Under the pieces are notes generated by a model that was given only the letters and a program-made list of their open reading frames with translations, was not told the DNA's origin and ran no database searches. This document shows positions 53,476-62,905 of a stretch of DNA of 64,000 nt, in pieces. Numbering within the stretch: position 1 is the first letter of the stretch; the number at the start of each line of letters is the position of its first letter. Position numbers and translations under genes: made by a program. The stretch comes from Alphaproteobacteria bacterium (GTDB lineage: Bacteria > Pseudomonadota > Alphaproteobacteria > Reyranellales > Reyranellaceae). The stretch covers positions 62,001 through 126,000 of the forward strand of contig JAHBYP010000003.1 of assembly GCA_019635875.1 (NCBI GenBank), given 5' to 3'.

Positions 53476-54168
53476 TCATGCGGGCCAGATGCTGTAGACG
53501 TCGCGCGGCTTCTTGAACCGCCATTGCTTGTTCATGATGCCGGCGAAGATCGCGTCCATGCTGTGCGCGCTCTGGCCGTTCTTGGCCGGTGGCAGCTCGA
53601 CTTCCCAGCCGACGTGGTAGCCGAACTCGCCGACGAAGTCGCCCTTGACCGTGAAGCAGATGCCGATCGTGTCGTCGGTGTTCTTCGACGTCGCCGAGCG
53701 CAGCATCTGCTGCGGCTTGAAGATGTTGAAGGCCGACATCTTCAGATGCGATTTCATGCCCGGCCCGTTGAACGAGACGAACGGGCAGCTGGCCCAGTTG
53801 CCGACGACCTGCGCCAGGCCGCCGCCCAGCGAATGGCCGCAGATCGAGATCGGCTTGCCGGGGTTCAGCTTCTTGGCCGCGTTGACCATGGCGAAGGCGC
53901 CGCCTGCCATGTTGGGAATGACGTTGACGCCGATGCGCACGTTGCCGGTGTTCTGCGAGATCGGCGCCGTGGTCGGGCCGCCCTTGGTGCCGGAGAAGGC
54001 GACGACCACTTCCTTGTCGTTCTTGAAGATGGCGCCCTGGAAGCCGTTGCCGTACCAGGTCGCCCATTCGCGGGTCTGCGTGTCCCAGCCGCCCGGCGGA
54101 TCGTTGTGGTTGCCTTGATTGCCGTAGGCGGCGTTCGCCATGTCGACATATTCGTCGAAGGTTGCCAT
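53476..54168 (-). CDS. Lipase (class 3-like alpha/beta hydrolase) without signal peptide
   Basis: A 230-aa hydrolase. KPISICGHSLGGGLAQVVGN carries the nucleophile Ser113 in G-H-S-L-G, the class 3 lipase elbow, and VVVAFSGTKGGPTTAPISQN is the preceding strand (RGT-like). The N-terminus MATFDEYVDMANAAYGNQGN has no export signal. Candidate catalytic Asp and His follow (SFNGPGMKSH, GYHVGWEVEL). Unlike secreted lipases it appears cytoplasmic or exported by a specialised route, as do many antibacterial phospholipase effectors, but no T6SS marker is next to it. Confidence 0.75.
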   Translation of the reverse strand: MATFDEYVDMANAAYGNQGNHNDPPGGWDTQTREWATWYGNGFQGAIFKNDKEVVVAFSGTKGGPTTAPISQNTGNVRIGVNVIPNMAGGAFAMVNAAKKLNPGKPISICGHSLGGGLAQVVGNWASCPFVSFNGPGMKSHLKMSAFNIFKPQQMLRSATSKNTDDTIGICFTVKGDFVGEFGYHVGWEVELPPAKNGQSAHSMDAIFAGIMNKQWRFKKPRDVYSIWPA

Positions 54169-54197
54169 TTATCTCCCCATATGAAATTAGTTGGCAC

Positions 54198-54223
54198 TGA
54201 ACGTTCAACTTATACTTCAACTT
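54198..54223. promoter_or_regulatory. Palindrome and direct repeats upstream of the lipase gene
   Basis: TGAACGTTCA at 54198-54207 is a perfect 10-base palindrome; overlapping it, TTCAACTT occurs at 54204-54211 and again at 54216-54223, one turn apart. All lie 30-55 bases upstream of the lipase ATG (54168), where an operator would be expected. Confidence 0.35.
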
Positions 54224-54260
54224 GAGTGAAAAGTCAGGCCGGCCCTGAGAAATCGATCAT

Positions 54261-54288
54261 TTGATTAAATTTTTCAGCGGGTTATAGT
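54261..54288 (+). promoter_or_regulatory. Promoter TTGATT-16-TATAGT for tRNA-Thr
   Basis: A -35 TTGATT at 54261-54266 and a -10 TATAGT at 54283-54288 place a start site near 54295, two bases before the mature 5' end of the tRNA gene. Confidence 0.6.
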
Positions 54289-54296
54289 TTGTGCAT

Positions 54297-54371
54297 GCCG
54301 GGTTAGCTCAGGGGTAGAGCAACCGCCTTGTAAGCGGTAGGTCGTCGGTTCAATTCCGACACCCGGCACCA
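54297..54371 (+). tRNA. tRNA-Thr (anticodon UGU)
   Basis: A complete cloverleaf: acceptor GCCGGGT/ACCCGGC, D arm GCTC-AGGGGTA-GAGC, anticodon arm ACCGC-CTTGTAA-GCGGT with anticodon TGT, variable AGGTC, T arm GTCGG-TTCAATT-CCGAC, discriminator A and encoded CCA. It lies at the edge of the exopolysaccharide cluster. Confidence 0.95.
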
Positions 54372-54421
54372 GACGCGCGGCCGACGGTCCCCTCCCGGCG
54401 GTGCCAACGCGAGGAAAAGCC

Positions 54422-55660
54422 GTGCCGGAAACCGGCGCCAAGAAGATCCGCGTCGCCTATCTGGTGACGCACCCCATCCAGTATCAGGCGCCGCTCCTGC
54501 GCATGATCGCGGCCGACCGCGACCTTCATCTCGAGGCGTTCTTCGCCGCCGATTTCTCCGCCCGTGCCTTCCACGATCCCGAGTTCGGCCGCGCCGTCGA
54601 GTGGGACGTGCCGCTGCTCGACGGCTACCAATCGGAGGTGCTGCCCGCCTGGCCCGGCACCCGCTACCCCGGCGATGCCTACTTCGACGCCTGGCGGCCG
54701 TTCAGCCGCGGCCTGCGCCGACGATTGCGCGAGGGGCGCTTCGACGCGCTGTGGGTCCACGGCTACGCGCGCCTGCCGCATGTCGCGGCGATGCTGGCGG
54801 CGAGATCGGCCGGCGTGCGCGTGCTGCTGCGCGACGAAGCCAACGGCATCGGCCAGGCCCACCCCGGCGCCCGCGCCGCGATCAAGCGCGCGCTGTTCGG
54901 CCTGATCGACCGGCTGGTCGATCGCTACCTCACCATCGGCACGCTCAACGAGGCGCACTATCGCGACCTCGGCATCGACCCGGCGAAGTTCACGCCGATG
55001 GGCTACGCCGTCGACAATGCCTGGTTCCGGGCGCGCATCGCAGAGGCGGCCGCGAACCGCGAGACGCTGCGCCGCTCGCTGGATCTCGCGCCGGGCCGGC
55101 CGGTCGCGCTCTACGCCGCCAAGCTGATCGAGCGCAAGGCGCCGCTGGACCTGGTCGAGGCCTTCGCCGCGGCGACACGGGATGGCGAGGCCGTGCTGCT
55201 GATGGCCGGCGACGGTGAGCTTCGTGCGCGCATCGAGGCGCGCATCGCCCAGCTGGACGCGGCCGGGCGCATCCGCCTGCTCGGCTTCCAGCCGCAGCGC
55301 CAACTCGCCGCGCTCTACGAGCTGTGCGATCTCTTCGTGCTGCCCTCGCAGCACGAGACCTGGGGGCTGGTGGTCAACGAGGTGATGAACGCCGGCCGGC
55401 CGGTGATCGCCAGCGACCGCGTCGGCTCGGCGCGCGATCTGGTGCGCGACGGCGTCAACGGCTTCGTCTATCCCTTCGGCGACGTCGCCGCGCTCACCGG
55501 GCGGCTGCGTGCGTCGCTGGCCGATCGCGACCGGCTCGCCGCCATGGGCCGCCAAAGCCTGAACATCATAGATGGCTGGGGCTTCGAGCAGAATCTCGCC
55601 GGGCTGAAATCGGCGCTGGCGCGTCTCTTCCCCGATCGCGGCATCGCGGTGCCGCCGTGA
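54422..55660 (+). CDS. Glycosyltransferase family 4 (GT-B)
   Basis: A 412-aa glycosyltransferase. An N-terminal acceptor domain starts IRVAYLVTHPIQYQAPLLRM; the C-terminal donor domain has GRPVALYAAKLIERKAPLDL, LFVLPSQHETWGLVVNEVMN (E-x7-E, sugar-nucleotide binding) and GLPVIAS-like RPVIASDRVGSARDLVRDG. GTG 54422 follows GAGGAAAAG; GTG 54401 is an alternative. It starts the cluster and is coupled to the next gene by a four-base overlap. Confidence 0.9.
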   Translation: MPETGAKKIRVAYLVTHPIQYQAPLLRMIAADRDLHLEAFFAADFSARAFHDPEFGRAVEWDVPLLDGYQSEVLPAWPGTRYPGDAYFDAWRPFSRGLRRRLREGRFDALWVHGYARLPHVAAMLAARSAGVRVLLRDEANGIGQAHPGARAAIKRALFGLIDRLVDRYLTIGTLNEAHYRDLGIDPAKFTPMGYAVDNAWFRARIAEAAANRETLRRSLDLAPGRPVALYAAKLIERKAPLDLVEAFAAATRDGEAVLLMAGDGELRARIEARIAQLDAAGRIRLLGFQPQRQLAALYELCDLFVLPSQHETWGLVVNEVMNAGRPVIASDRVGSARDLVRDGVNGFVYPFGDVAALTGRLRASLADRDRLAAMGRQSLNIIDGWGFEQNLAGLKSALARLFPDRGIAVPP

Positions 55661-56901
55661 GCCGCCGGCGCCTGCTGATCGCCCATCCCGGCGCGACCTC
55701 GCTGCTCTATCCGCTGGTCGCGCTGCTGCAGCGCATGGATCTCGACACGCGCTTCGAGACGCTGTTCTACGACCGGCCCGGCGATGCGCTGCACCGTCTC
55801 GCGCGCATCCTGCCGGCGAGGCTGGGCGGCGCGCTGGCGCGCGAGCTGGGAAGGCGCAGCCATCCCGACATCGACCCGACGCGCGTCGCCACCGCGCCCT
55901 TCAGCGAGCTGCTGCACGTCGCCTCGGCGCGCTTGCTGTCGCCGGCGACCACGGCCGCGGTGCTGCGCTGGCGCAACGCCCGCTTCGACGCGCGCATCGC
56001 GCGGCTGATCCGCCGCGAACGGCCGGATTTCTTCATCGGCTTCGACGGCTCGGCGGAGCGGAGCTTCGAGGCCTGCCGCGCGGTCGGCACGATCAGCCTG
56101 CTCTACCAGGCGATCGGCCATCTGCGCAGCGGCTTGCGCACGCTGATGGAGGAGAGGCGCCTGTCGCCGGAATTCGCCGGCGTATCGTTCGGCGACACGT
56201 CTGAGGCATGGATGGCGCGCAACACGCACGAGGCGCTGCTGGCCGACCGCGTCGTCGTGCCGTCCGAGTACGTGCGCGACACCATGGTCGAGAACGGCCG
56301 CGATCCCGCGACCATCGACCTGCTGCCCTTCCCGATCGACGTCGCGCGCTTCACGCCGGCGAGCTCGCCGCGCGACGACGGCCGGCTGCGCGCGCTGTTC
56401 GTCGGCCAGATCGGCCTGCGCAAGGGCGTGAAGTACGCCCTCGAAGCCGCGCGTCTGCTGGCGCGGCCGGACATCGAGATCGTGCTGGTCGGCGGCATCG
56501 TCGACGGCACGGGGTGGCTGGCGCGCTACGACGGCCTCTACCGCCACGTCGCCAACGTGCCCCATGGCGAGATGCCCGACATCTTCAGCTCAGCCGACGT
56601 CTTCGTCTTCCCCTCGCTGCACGAGGGCTCGGCGATGGCGGTGAACGAGGCGCTGGCCAGCGGCCTGCCGGCGATCGTCACGCCCAACGCCGGCGCCATC
56701 GTGCGCGACGGCGTCGAAGGCTTCGTCGTGCCGTTGCGCGACAGCGCCGCGATCGCCGAGCGGCTGGCGCGTCTCGCCGACGACAAGGCGTTGCGCCGGC
56801 GCATGGGCGCGGCCGCGCGCGCGCGCGCCGAAGCGCACGATGCCGCGGCCTACGCGGCGCGGCTGGGCGCGCTGCTCGACCGGCTGAAGCCGCCGGCATG
56901 A
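55657..56901 (+). CDS. Glycosyltransferase (GT-B, GT4-like)
   Basis: A 414-aa GT-B enzyme. The first domain is unusually rich in Arg (SRRRLLIAHPGATSLLYPLV) and divergent; the second has LRALFVGQIGLRKGVKYALE, DVFVFPSLHEGSAMAVNEAL and SGLPAIVTPNAGAIVRDGVEG, the donor-binding E-x7-E block. GTG 55657 overlaps the previous stop as GTGA. It probably adds a sugar in the same repeating unit. Confidence 0.88.
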   Translation: MSRRRLLIAHPGATSLLYPLVALLQRMDLDTRFETLFYDRPGDALHRLARILPARLGGALARELGRRSHPDIDPTRVATAPFSELLHVASARLLSPATTAAVLRWRNARFDARIARLIRRERPDFFIGFDGSAERSFEACRAVGTISLLYQAIGHLRSGLRTLMEERRLSPEFAGVSFGDTSEAWMARNTHEALLADRVVVPSEYVRDTMVENGRDPATIDLLPFPIDVARFTPASSPRDDGRLRALFVGQIGLRKGVKYALEAARLLARPDIEIVLVGGIVDGTGWLARYDGLYRHVANVPHGEMPDIFSSADVFVFPSLHEGSAMAVNEALASGLPAIVTPNAGAIVRDGVEGFVVPLRDSAAIAERLARLADDKALRRRMGAAARARAEAHDAAAYAARLGALLDRLKPPA

Positions 56902-58097
56902 GGCGCCTGCCGCTCGCCCTCGCGCTGCTGGCGCTGCCGGCTTTCGCCGCCTCGGTGTGGTTCGCCTTCCTGCGGCCGATCGAGCCGATCATGCCGTCCT
57001 ATCTCGCGCTCGCCGAGGCGCTGAGCCGCGGCGAGGCCACGCGCGGCTTCGAGCCGCTGGGCTACCCGGCGCTGATCGCCGGCTGGCTCGGCGGCGTCGA
57101 GCGCACGCTGCGCATCGTGCACGCGCTCTGCCTGTGGGGCACCTGGGTGCTGATCGCCTGGCTGGCGCTGCGCATGGCCGCGCTCGACCGCGACGGCCAG
57201 CGTCGCGGCCGGCCGTGGTGGCTGTGGGCGTGGGTCGGCTTCTGGCTGGCGGCCATCTTCCTCAACCCCTATTTCCTGATCGGCCTGCCGCGCGTCAGCG
57301 ACAGCGCGGTCGACATCCTGCTGATCGGCGTCCTGTTCACCTGCGCCCTGGCGGCGCGCGAGGCCCGCCTGCGCGACTGGCTGCTGGCCGGCGTGGCGCT
57401 CGGCCTCTTCGTGCTGGTGCGGCCCAATTCGATCACGCTGCTGGCGGCGCTGGCGATCGTCGCATGGCGCGCGCGAACGCCGTGGTCGCGGCCGCTGGCG
57501 CTCGCGGTCGCGAGCCTGGCGGCCTTCGTCGCGCTCTCGTGGAGCCTTACCGGCACGCCGTTCTTCTGGCCGAAGAACGGCGGCTACAACCTCTTCGCCG
57601 GCAACAATCCCTTCGCCCATGCCGAGCTGGTCGGCAACCACAACGCCGAGTACTCGCTCGACAAGGCGCTGCAATGGTGCGGCGTCGAGGGCGATCGCTA
57701 CGCCGTGCCGGGCGATGTCTATGTGGACTGCACGACGCGCTTCATCGGCGAGAACCCCGGCGAGTTCCTGCGCCTGACGGCCTACAAGGCCTACACCATG
57801 CTGTGGCGACCCAACCTCAAGCTGGCCGACACGCCGATCAAGGTCGCCGTCCAGTACGCGATCCTGCTGCCGGGCCTGATGTGGTGGGCGCTGTTCGTCG
57901 TCAGCCGGCGCTTTCGCGCCTCGCTGCCGGGCGTCGCCGGGTTCCTCTTCGTGCTGCTCTACGCCCTGCCCTTCGCGCTGACCAACGCTGATCCGCGCTT
58001 CCGCATCCCGCTCGACGTGGTCTATGCGATGTCGGCGCTGGCCTTCGCGCTGGGCGATCGGCAGCCGATCCGTCACTCCTCGCGGTCGCGTCCGTAA
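56898..58097 (+). CDS. Polytopic membrane protein, GT-C glycosyltransferase-like
   Basis: A 399-aa protein with about nine hydrophobic segments. The first loop MPSYLALAEALSRGEATRGF lies where GT-C enzymes keep their acidic residues, but no DD/DE pair is obvious. A large periplasmic loop (GYNLFAGNNPFAHAELVGNH, YSLDKALQWC) sits between helices 6 and 7. It starts in an ATGA overlap with the preceding gene, so belongs to the same transcript, and its 3' end overlaps the convergent ligase-like gene by 25 bases. Confidence 0.75.
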   Translation: MRRLPLALALLALPAFAASVWFAFLRPIEPIMPSYLALAEALSRGEATRGFEPLGYPALIAGWLGGVERTLRIVHALCLWGTWVLIAWLALRMAALDRDGQRRGRPWWLWAWVGFWLAAIFLNPYFLIGLPRVSDSAVDILLIGVLFTCALAAREARLRDWLLAGVALGLFVLVRPNSITLLAALAIVAWRARTPWSRPLALAVASLAAFVALSWSLTGTPFFWPKNGGYNLFAGNNPFAHAELVGNHNAEYSLDKALQWCGVEGDRYAVPGDVYVDCTTRFIGENPGEFLRLTAYKAYTMLWRPNLKLADTPIKVAVQYAILLPGLMWWALFVVSRRFRASLPGVAGFLFVLLYALPFALTNADPRFRIPLDVVYAMSALAFALGDRQPIRHSSRSRP

Positions 58098-59626
58098 CGG
58101 CCGGGGCCGCCATCGGGCTGGCCGCCCTGCTCGACCACCGGCAGCGCGCTCATGCGGCGGCCGGGTGACGGCCTGGCCCAGCGCACCGGCCGGCGCACGT
58201 TGTACACCGGCTGCGGCGCGCCCGGCGCCCAGGATTGCGGGGCCTGCGGCGCGTAGCCGGCGCGCCGCGCCGCTTCCTGCGCCAATGCCATCCGCTCGAC
58301 ATAGGGCAGGCCCAGCGCCAGGCCGATGGTAAGGTAGAAGTAGTAGTTCATCGGCTCGACGTCGAGCGTCCAGCCCTTGAACGACACCAGCGCAGAGAAG
58401 GCGATCATGGCGCAGGCGATCGAGGCGATGCCCTTGAAGCGCTCCAGCCTCATCTGCGAGCGGATCTGCAGGCAGTAGAGGAACAGCATGCCGTAGCAGC
58501 CGAGCATGACGAAGAAGCCGAGCACGCCCAGCTCGACCACCGCCTTGCCGTAGAAATTCTCGATGAAGGCGCCGCCGTCGGCGAGGAACGCCAGCTCCGA
58601 TCGGTCGAGGCCGTGGCGCGCGGCGCCAGTGTTGGTGCCGGCGCCGAGCCCGAACAGGCCGCCCTTGGCGACGGCGTCCATCAGGCCCTGCGCGGCGAAC
58701 TCCTTGCCGTAGACCGTGGTCAGGGTCGCGACCTCGCTCGCCATGTTGGCGCCGTCGAGCCCGGAGACCGCGAGGAACAGCGCCAGGCCACCGCCGACCA
58801 TGAAGACGTTCCAGAACATGCCCTTCGACTTCATGCGGAACATCTGGATCATGATCATGACCATGGGCATGAACAGGAAGTTGCCGCGCGCGCCGGAGCT
58901 GAAGCCGGCGATCATGCCGACGCCGAGGCTGAACCACAGGAACATGCGCCAGCCGCGCGACCTCTCCAGCTCCAGCAGCATCATCAGCGGGAACAGGATG
59001 TACCAGCAGAACACGCCGTACTGGGAATTGTACTGGAACGAGCCCGTTATGCGGTACAGGTACGCGCCCATGTAGTGGAACTCGCCCATGATGTTCTTGG
59101 CGTACTCGCCGTAGAAGAACGTCATCGTCTCCTTGTAGTCGTAGGTGACGGCGCCGATGACCATGATCAGGCCGACCAGCCACGGAATCCAGCCGGTGAC
59201 GATGATCGTGCGCAGCATGCCGCGCAGCTCGAACTCGTCGCGCGCATAGGCCGCGCCGATGAACAGCAGCGGGATATAGAACAGCCACACCTTGGTGCCG
59301 ATGCCGGCGACCATGGCGTTGGGCACGGTCGGCTTGGTCAGCGAGATCAGCACCAGCAGCAGCAGCGCGCCGTACATCGCCAGCACCTGCACCGGCACCC
59401 GTTTGGCCTGGGGCGAGCCGGCGAGCAGGAAGTAGGAGATGTAGAGCGGGATCACCACGATGAGGTCGCGCATCAGCGTGCCCAGCGGCGACGGATAGAG
59501 CGCGACGATGATCGGGCCGGTGAGCGGCGTGTAGTAGGCGAGGCCCAGCACGCCCCAGCGCCAGTTGACGATGATCGCCACCCAGATGGCGAGGACGAAC
59601 GGCACGCCGAGCAGGAAGATTTCCAT
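58073..59626 (-). CDS. O-antigen ligase/polymerase-like membrane protein
   Basis: A 517-aa protein with about eleven helices. The first half carries WGVLGLAYYTPLTGPIIVAL; the large periplasmic loop (LFGLGAGTNTGAARHGLDRS, GGAFIENFYGKAVVELGVLG) contains G-x-G-x-N and an H-like residue as in Wzy_C family proteins. An 80-residue Pro/Arg-rich tail follows the last helix. It is related to ligases associated with exosortase-type loci, but no exosortase is in view. Its gene precedes asnB-like on the opposite side of a 9-base gap. Confidence 0.8.
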   Translation of the reverse strand: MEIFLLGVPFVLAIWVAIIVNWRWGVLGLAYYTPLTGPIIVALYPSPLGTLMRDLIVVIPLYISYFLLAGSPQAKRVPVQVLAMYGALLLLVLISLTKPTVPNAMVAGIGTKVWLFYIPLLFIGAAYARDEFELRGMLRTIIVTGWIPWLVGLIMVIGAVTYDYKETMTFFYGEYAKNIMGEFHYMGAYLYRITGSFQYNSQYGVFCWYILFPLMMLLELERSRGWRMFLWFSLGVGMIAGFSSGARGNFLFMPMVMIMIQMFRMKSKGMFWNVFMVGGGLALFLAVSGLDGANMASEVATLTTVYGKEFAAQGLMDAVAKGGLFGLGAGTNTGAARHGLDRSELAFLADGGAFIENFYGKAVVELGVLGFFVMLGCYGMLFLYCLQIRSQMRLERFKGIASIACAMIAFSALVSFKGWTLDVEPMNYYFYLTIGLALGLPYVERMALAQEAARRAGYAPQAPQSWAPGAPQPVYNVRRPVRWARPSPGRRMSALPVVEQGGQPDGGPGRYGRDREE

Positions 59627-59635
59627 CGCCGCCCC

Positions 59636-61534
59636 TCAGCCCGCCGTCGGCGCCGCTTGCGCGCCGCTGCGGAAGGCGTCGAAGACGTCGAGCGCCCAGG
59701 CGCGCCAGCCGCGCAGCCTGGCGCCGGCATGCGAGGGCACGCCCAGCCAGTCGCGCACCGGCACGACGAAGCCGCGCTTGCCGCTTCCGGCCAGCGAGGC
59801 GGCGACCTGGGGCGACAGCAGCGCCGGCAGCTCGGCCTTGGTCAGCGGCTGCGGCGCGGCGATCAAGGGCGCGAGCGCACGGAAGAAGCCGGCATCGACG
59901 AACGGCGTGCGGATCTCCAGGGAATGCGCCATGCCCGCCCAGTCGGCGTCGCGAAGCAGCTGGTTGCGCAGGTAGAACGACAGCTCGAGCGCCGCCACCC
60001 GCGCGTTGGCCGAGCGCACGCCCTCGATCGCCGCCGCCAGGGTCGTCTCGGTGTGCAGATCGGCCAGGCCCTGGCGCACGAGGTCTCCGTCGAGCAGCGC
60101 GGGAAGCTCCCACGGCATGAACAGGCCGCGCCGCAGCAGGTAGGCGCCGCCATAGGTCGAGCCATACTCGAACAGCCCGGCGTATTTCGGCGAGGTGAAG
60201 TGCCGCAGCACCGGCTCGCTCACCAGCCGCAAGCCGCGGCCCAGCGCTGCGAAAGGCGACGCCAGCCCGACCATCTTCGGAATCTGCCGGAAGCTCGGGT
60301 AGCCGGCGAAGACCTCGTCGCCGCCGATGCCCGACAGCGCCACCTTCAGCCCGGTCGAGGCGGTGGCCTTGCTGACGAAGTACACATTGGTACCGTCGAT
60401 GGTCGGCTGGTCCATCGCGCGCAGCAGGTGATCGCGCGCGGCGGCGAATTCGGCGCGGCTCACCCACACGGTCTGGTGCTGCGTACCATGCGTGCGCGCC
60501 GTGGCTTCGGCGATCGGCGTCTCGTCGAGCGCGCCGCCGCGATATTCGTCGAAGCCCAGGGTCACGGTGCGCAGCGGTTGCGCGTTCTCCGGCGTGGCGT
60601 ACTGCGCCACCAGCGAGGAATCGAGCCCGCCGGACAGGAAGACGCCCACCGGCACGTCGGCCACCATGTGATGGCGCATGGTGTCGACGATCTGCTGGCG
60701 CAGGAACTCGACGCGCGCGGCGCCCGAAGGCGCCGGCGGACCGGCCTCCGCCTCGGCCAGCACATTGGCGATCGAGTGGTAGCGGCGCAGCGTCGGCGCT
60801 TCGCCTGTGGGCTGCCACAGCGTATGCCCGGCGGGCAGCGCGCGGATGCCGCGATGGAGCGTGAACGGCTCGGGCACCGAGCCCCAGAGCAGGAAGCCGA
60901 CCTCCGCCGCCGGCTGCGGCGTGGTGTCGATGCCGCCGCCGGCGATCAGCGCCTTGACCTGCGAGGCGAAGCGCAGGGTCCTGCCGTCATCGGCGATGTA
61001 GAGCGGCTTGATGCCGAACGGGTCGCGCGCCAGCAGCATGGCGCGCCGCTCGCGGTCCCACAGGGCGAAGGCGAACATGCCGCGCAGGCGTTCGACCATC
61101 GCCGGCCCCTCGACGTCGTAGAGGTGCAGCAGCACCTCGGTGTCGGAGTTCGAGGCGAAGCGCCGGCCCCTGGCCTCGAGCTCGGCCTTGAGCGCCCGGT
61201 AATTGTAGATCTCGCCGTTGAAGTTCACGACCAGGCGGCCGCCGTCGAGCGCCATCGGCTGGAAGCCGCGGTCCGAGGTCTCGATGATCGCCAAGCGGCG
61301 CTGGGCGAAGAGCGCCACGCCGCCCTCGTCCTGCCACAGCCCGGCGCTGTCGGGACCGCGCGACAGCATGACCTCCGACATCCGGACCATGCTCTGCAGG
61401 TCGTCGGGGCTGGCCGTCGCCTCGCCGGCGCGCCGGCCGCCCACCATCACCTCGATGCCGGCCAGACGCGACGATCCACCCCTGCCCGCGACAGCAGGCG
61501 AGCCGTAGTGGAAAAGGCCGGCGATACCACACAC
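59636..61534 (-). CDS. Asparagine synthase-type glutamine amidotransferase (AsnB-like)
   Basis: A 632-aa two-domain enzyme. The GTG start at 61534 puts Cys2 first after cleavage (M-C-GIAGLF), the Ntn-hydrolase nucleophile. SRGPDSAGL, RRLAIIETS, NFNGEIYNYRAL and ASNSDTEVLLHLYD complete the glutaminase domain. The synthetase domain has the PPi loop VFLSGGLDSSLVAQY and GIGGDEVFAGYPSFR. In exopolysaccharide clusters such enzymes often amidate sugar carboxylates rather than make asparagine. Between residues 10 and 40 an insert rich in Gly/Arg is unusual. Confidence 0.92.
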   Translation of the reverse strand: MCGIAGLFHYGSPAVAGRGGSSRLAGIEVMVGGRRAGEATASPDDLQSMVRMSEVMLSRGPDSAGLWQDEGGVALFAQRRLAIIETSDRGFQPMALDGGRLVVNFNGEIYNYRALKAELEARGRRFASNSDTEVLLHLYDVEGPAMVERLRGMFAFALWDRERRAMLLARDPFGIKPLYIADDGRTLRFASQVKALIAGGGIDTTPQPAAEVGFLLWGSVPEPFTLHRGIRALPAGHTLWQPTGEAPTLRRYHSIANVLAEAEAGPPAPSGAARVEFLRQQIVDTMRHHMVADVPVGVFLSGGLDSSLVAQYATPENAQPLRTVTLGFDEYRGGALDETPIAEATARTHGTQHQTVWVSRAEFAAARDHLLRAMDQPTIDGTNVYFVSKATASTGLKVALSGIGGDEVFAGYPSFRQIPKMVGLASPFAALGRGLRLVSEPVLRHFTSPKYAGLFEYGSTYGGAYLLRRGLFMPWELPALLDGDLVRQGLADLHTETTLAAAIEGVRSANARVAALELSFYLRNQLLRDADWAGMAHSLEIRTPFVDAGFFRALAPLIAAPQPLTKAELPALLSPQVAASLAGSGKRGFVVPVRDWLGVPSHAGARLRGWRAWALDVFDAFRSGAQAAPTAG

Positions 61535-61607
61535 CTGGAGGGGACCTCTCTGGAAACCTGACACTCCCCCACAACACCTCGTGGCGAGCCGGCTCCGGAA
61601 ACTATAA

Positions 61608-61636
61608 TTGTAGTATTCTGAACATGTTATGATAAT
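61608..61636 (+). promoter_or_regulatory. Promoter TTGTAG-17-GATAAT
   Basis: Within the AT-rich 174-base divergent gap, TTGTAG (61608-61613) and GATAAT (61631-61636) are 17 bases apart and point right, giving a start near 61643, about 65 bases before the glycosyltransferase ATG. Confidence 0.5.
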
Positions 61637-61708
61637 TTCTTGACCTCTGCAATCGGATCGGTCCCGGCTGGACCCGATGCCCAACACCGACGCCCCGCCG
61701 CCCGCTGC

Positions 61709-62905
61709 ATGCGTATCCTCCACCTGATCGCGACCTTGAACCGGGAGAGCGGCGGCCCGGCCCAAGCCTGTGTCGAGATGGCGGCGGCCGTCGCCCGGCG
61801 CGGCCACGATGTCAGCATCTACACCACCAACTGGAAGGAGGGCGGTGTCGAGGACGTGCCGACCGACCGGCCGGTCGAGCGCGACGGCTTCGCAGTCCGC
61901 TATTTCCCGGTCCATGCGCCGCGATTCTGGAAGCCGTCGCTGGCCATGGCACGGGCGCTGAGCCGCGACATGGCGGGCTTCGACGTCGTGCACCTGCACT
62001 CGATCTACCTGTTCCACGACCTGGTCGGCGGCCACTACGCGAGGCGGCGCGGCGTGCCCTATATCGTGCGCCCGCACGGCATGCTCGACCCGTACATCCG
62101 CGCCCATCACCGTGCCCGCAAGTGGCTGATGGAGGCCGCGTTCCAGAACCGCGTGCTGCGCCACGCCACGGCGATCCACTACACCTCCGACATCGAGCGC
62201 GAGATCAGCACGCCCTTCGCCATGGGCGCGCCGCCCAGGGTGGTGCCGCTGGGCGTCGACCTCAGCGGCTTCGATGCGCTGCCCTCGCCCGAGATCTTCC
62301 ACCAGCGCTTTCCTGAAACGCGCGGCAAGACCATCGTGCTGTTCCTCAGCCGCCTGCACTTCAAGAAGGGCCTCGACCTGCTGCTGCCGGCCTTCGCCCA
62401 GCTCGCCGCGACTGATCCAACGCTGCATCTCGTCATCGCCGGGCCGGACGACGGCATGCTCGGCCAGTGCCGCGAATGGGCGGCGCGCGATGGCGTGGCC
62501 GGGCGCGTCACCTTCACCGGCATGCTGCGCGGCGCCGACAAGCTCTCGGCCTTCGCCGCCGCGCGGCTCTTCGCGCTGCCCTCCTACAGCGAGAATTTCG
62601 GCATCGCCGCGGTCGAGGCGATGGCGGCGGGCCTGCCGGTGGTGGTCTCCGACCAGGTCAATATCTGGCGCGAGCTGAAGGCCGGCGGCGGCGCCACGGT
62701 GATCGCCTGCACGCGCGATGCGCTGACCACGGCAATGACACCGCTTCTGGCCGATGCCGGCGCCGCGTCCGAGGCCGGCCGCCGCGCCCGTGCCACAGTC
62801 GATCGCCTCTATCGCTGGGACAACGTCGCGGCCGCGCTGGAGACCCTGTATCGCGAGGCCGCCGACAGCCGCATCGTTTCCCGCACGTCCGGAGCAGCCG
62901 CATGA
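61709..62905 (+). CDS. Glycosyltransferase family 4
   Basis: A 398-aa GT-B enzyme. MRILHLIATLNRESGGPAQA is the classic GT4 start, VVHLHSIYLFHDLVGGHYAR, YIVRPHGMLDPYIR and the donor site FALPSYSENFGIAAVEAMAA and GLPVVVSDQVN follow. ATG 61709 fits the first beta strand. It has its own promoter, divergent from the amidotransferase, and is coupled to galE by an ATGA overlap. Confidence 0.9.
   Translation: MRILHLIATLNRESGGPAQACVEMAAAVARRGHDVSIYTTNWKEGGVEDVPTDRPVERDGFAVRYFPVHAPRFWKPSLAMARALSRDMAGFDVVHLHSIYLFHDLVGGHYARRRGVPYIVRPHGMLDPYIRAHHRARKWLMEAAFQNRVLRHATAIHYTSDIEREISTPFAMGAPPRVVPLGVDLSGFDALPSPEIFHQRFPETRGKTIVLFLSRLHFKKGLDLLLPAFAQLAATDPTLHLVIAGPDDGMLGQCREWAARDGVAGRVTFTGMLRGADKLSAFAAARLFALPSYSENFGIAAVEAMAAGLPVVVSDQVNIWRELKAGGGATVIACTRDALTTAMTPLLADAGAASEAGRRARATVDRLYRWDNVAAALETLYREAADSRIVSRTSGAAA

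Noticed and set aside
58235..61561. An 1108-codon frame on the plus strand across the ligase-like and amidotransferase genes
   Set aside because: It shows no motif, overlaps two well-supported genes in antisense, and is a composition artefact.
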